From contig JAGGXL010000154.1 in the NCBI GenBank assembly GCA_021163085.1, forward strand, positions 1-6,110: a DNA stretch of 6,110 bases, read 5' to 3'. Source of the stretch: Thermodesulfobacterium sp. (GTDB lineage Bacteria > Desulfobacterota > Thermodesulfobacteria > Thermodesulfobacteriales > Thermodesulfobacteriaceae). The position numbers and the translations under genes are program-made. Positions 5,449 through 6,110 of this stretch are shown here, piece after piece; position 1 is the stretch's first letter; each line of letters starts with the position of its first letter. The notes under the pieces are model-generated. The model ran no database searches and was not told the DNA's origin. It saw only the letters and a program-made list of their open reading frames with translations.

Positions 5449-6110
5449 TTAACTATTTAGCGCTACATTTTTTGAAAAAATTATAATGTCTTCATTTTCG
5501 CTATTTTGAATCATATAACAAAAATCTTCCAAACACAAAAACAAAAGGGACAAAAAATAGTATACAACCCCTAAAAGCTTTTCATTTTCTTCTTTATTTA
5601 ATTTTTCCTCTATGAGTTCTTTAAATGAAAAAGATATCTTTTTTTCAAGATAATCCTTCAAACTTTCTAAATAAAACTCAATTGAATATGCGGAAAAATT
5701 TTTAAGTATTTCTTCTTTTACCCCTTCTCTTTTCAAAACAGACAAAATAGCTCTCAAAATTAAACCCTTCTGCCCAAGCCCCAAAAAATTCTTATTATCA
5801 AAGTTATCTAAAACATCTTCTGAAACCTTGGTTAAAAATATTTTCTCAAACAAAATCCTTTCTAAGGAAAGGGCTCTGTAGTAGTTGGGTCTTTTTTCCA
5901 TTAAGTTTTCTTTTAAATTGCTCTCTTCTAAATCTTCTGAATTTTCTTTGTTTACACTATTAATATTCAATAACAAGCAACTTTTAAAATAGATAGCTTC
6001 AGAAAGCTTTATCAAAAATTCCATAAATATTTCATTTATATTCTGTAAGTAAATATACCTTTTAGCAGAAATTACTATACTGGAAAGATTTAAATCTATT
6101 AATTCGGTTC
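5449..6110 (-). CDS. scpA: Divergent ScpA-like kleisin (segregation and condensation protein A), 5' end outside window
   Basis: ScpA bridges the SMC heads in the bacterial condensin-like complex, with its N-terminal domain on one SMC neck and its C-terminal winged helix on the other head. The frame is open to the window edge: 28 codons precede the ATG at 6024, giving at least 219 residues. The visible start (TELIDLNLSSIVISAKRYIY) lines up with the family segment that reads roughly 'ELDIYDIPIAKITEQYL', and FLIKLSEAIYFKSCLLL with 'FLVMAATLLYIKSRMLL'. An acidic, variable linker follows. The C-terminal part (visible residues about 140-212), with FSFKELIEEKL, VVYYFLSLLFL and NEDIIIF, matches the ScpA winged helix ('F-x-E-L', 'VVTFLALLEL', 'F-x-D-I-x-I'). 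About 30 N-terminal residues are probably missing. Similarity is by motif recall, not a search. It lies 168 bp before the nuo operon on the same strand, with no functional link evident. Confidence 0.72.
   Translation of the reverse strand, partial: TELIDLNLSSIVISAKRYIYLQNINEIFMEFLIKLSEAIYFKSCLLLNINSVNKENSEDLEESNLKENLMEKRPNYYRALSLERILFEKIFLTKVSEDVLDNFDNKNFLGLGQKGLILRAILSVLKREGVKEEILKNFSAYSIEFYLESLKDYLEKKISFSFKELIEEKLNKEENEKLLGVVYYFLSLLFLCLEDFCYMIQNSENEDIIIFSKNVALNS

Noticed and set aside
1..6110. CRISPR array, insertion sequence, tRNA or rRNA genes
   Set aside because: No regularly spaced repeats, transposase-like frames, terminal inverted repeats or tRNA/rRNA-like sequences were seen. Nearly all of the window is coding.

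Overview
The window is an AT-rich bacterial segment in which every supported gene lies on the minus strand, so transcription runs from high to low coordinates. Proteins are rich in Lys, Glu and Ile, as in many low-GC, often thermophilic, anaerobes. Together with the complex I gene order this points to something like a Thermodesulfobacteriota or deltaproteobacterial-type organism. That placement is inference; nothing in the window fixes the taxon.

Layout in transcription order. (1) Positions 6110-5449 hold the 3' part of a gene for a divergent ScpA, the kleisin subunit of the SMC chromosome-condensation complex. Its reading frame stays open to the window edge, so the ATG at 6024 is internal. 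(2) Positions 5448-5281 are a 168-bp intergenic region with a plausible sigma-70-type promoter (TTGACT at 5346-5341) and an imperfect inverted repeat just upstream of it. (3) Positions 5280-1 form one tight operon: a 16-cysteine polyferredoxin gene, then nuoA, nuoB, nuoC, nuoD, nuoH, nuoI, nuoJ and the start of nuoK, which runs off the window. Gaps between these genes are 2 to 15 bp, and nuoA and nuoB overlap by 10 bp.

Together the nuo genes encode the quinone-reducing connecting module (NuoB, C, D, I) and part of the membrane arm (NuoA, H, J, K) of a respiratory complex I. The NADH-oxidising module genes nuoE, nuoF and nuoG, often found between nuoD and nuoH, are absent from that position. 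Instead the first gene of the operon encodes a soluble protein with four predicted [4Fe-4S] clusters, of the CooF/HycB/HydN type. The simplest reading is a complex I that takes electrons from a ferredoxin or another dehydrogenase rather than directly from NADH, with the polyferredoxin as candidate electron-input subunit. nuoL, nuoM and nuoN are expected beyond position 1 but cannot be seen.

The most notable points are the polyferredoxin leading the nuo operon, a non-canonical Lys/Pro-rich segment in NuoD with a similar Lys/Pro-rich tail on the polyferredoxin, and the recovery of an ScpA identity for what looks at first like an orphan 191-residue ORF.
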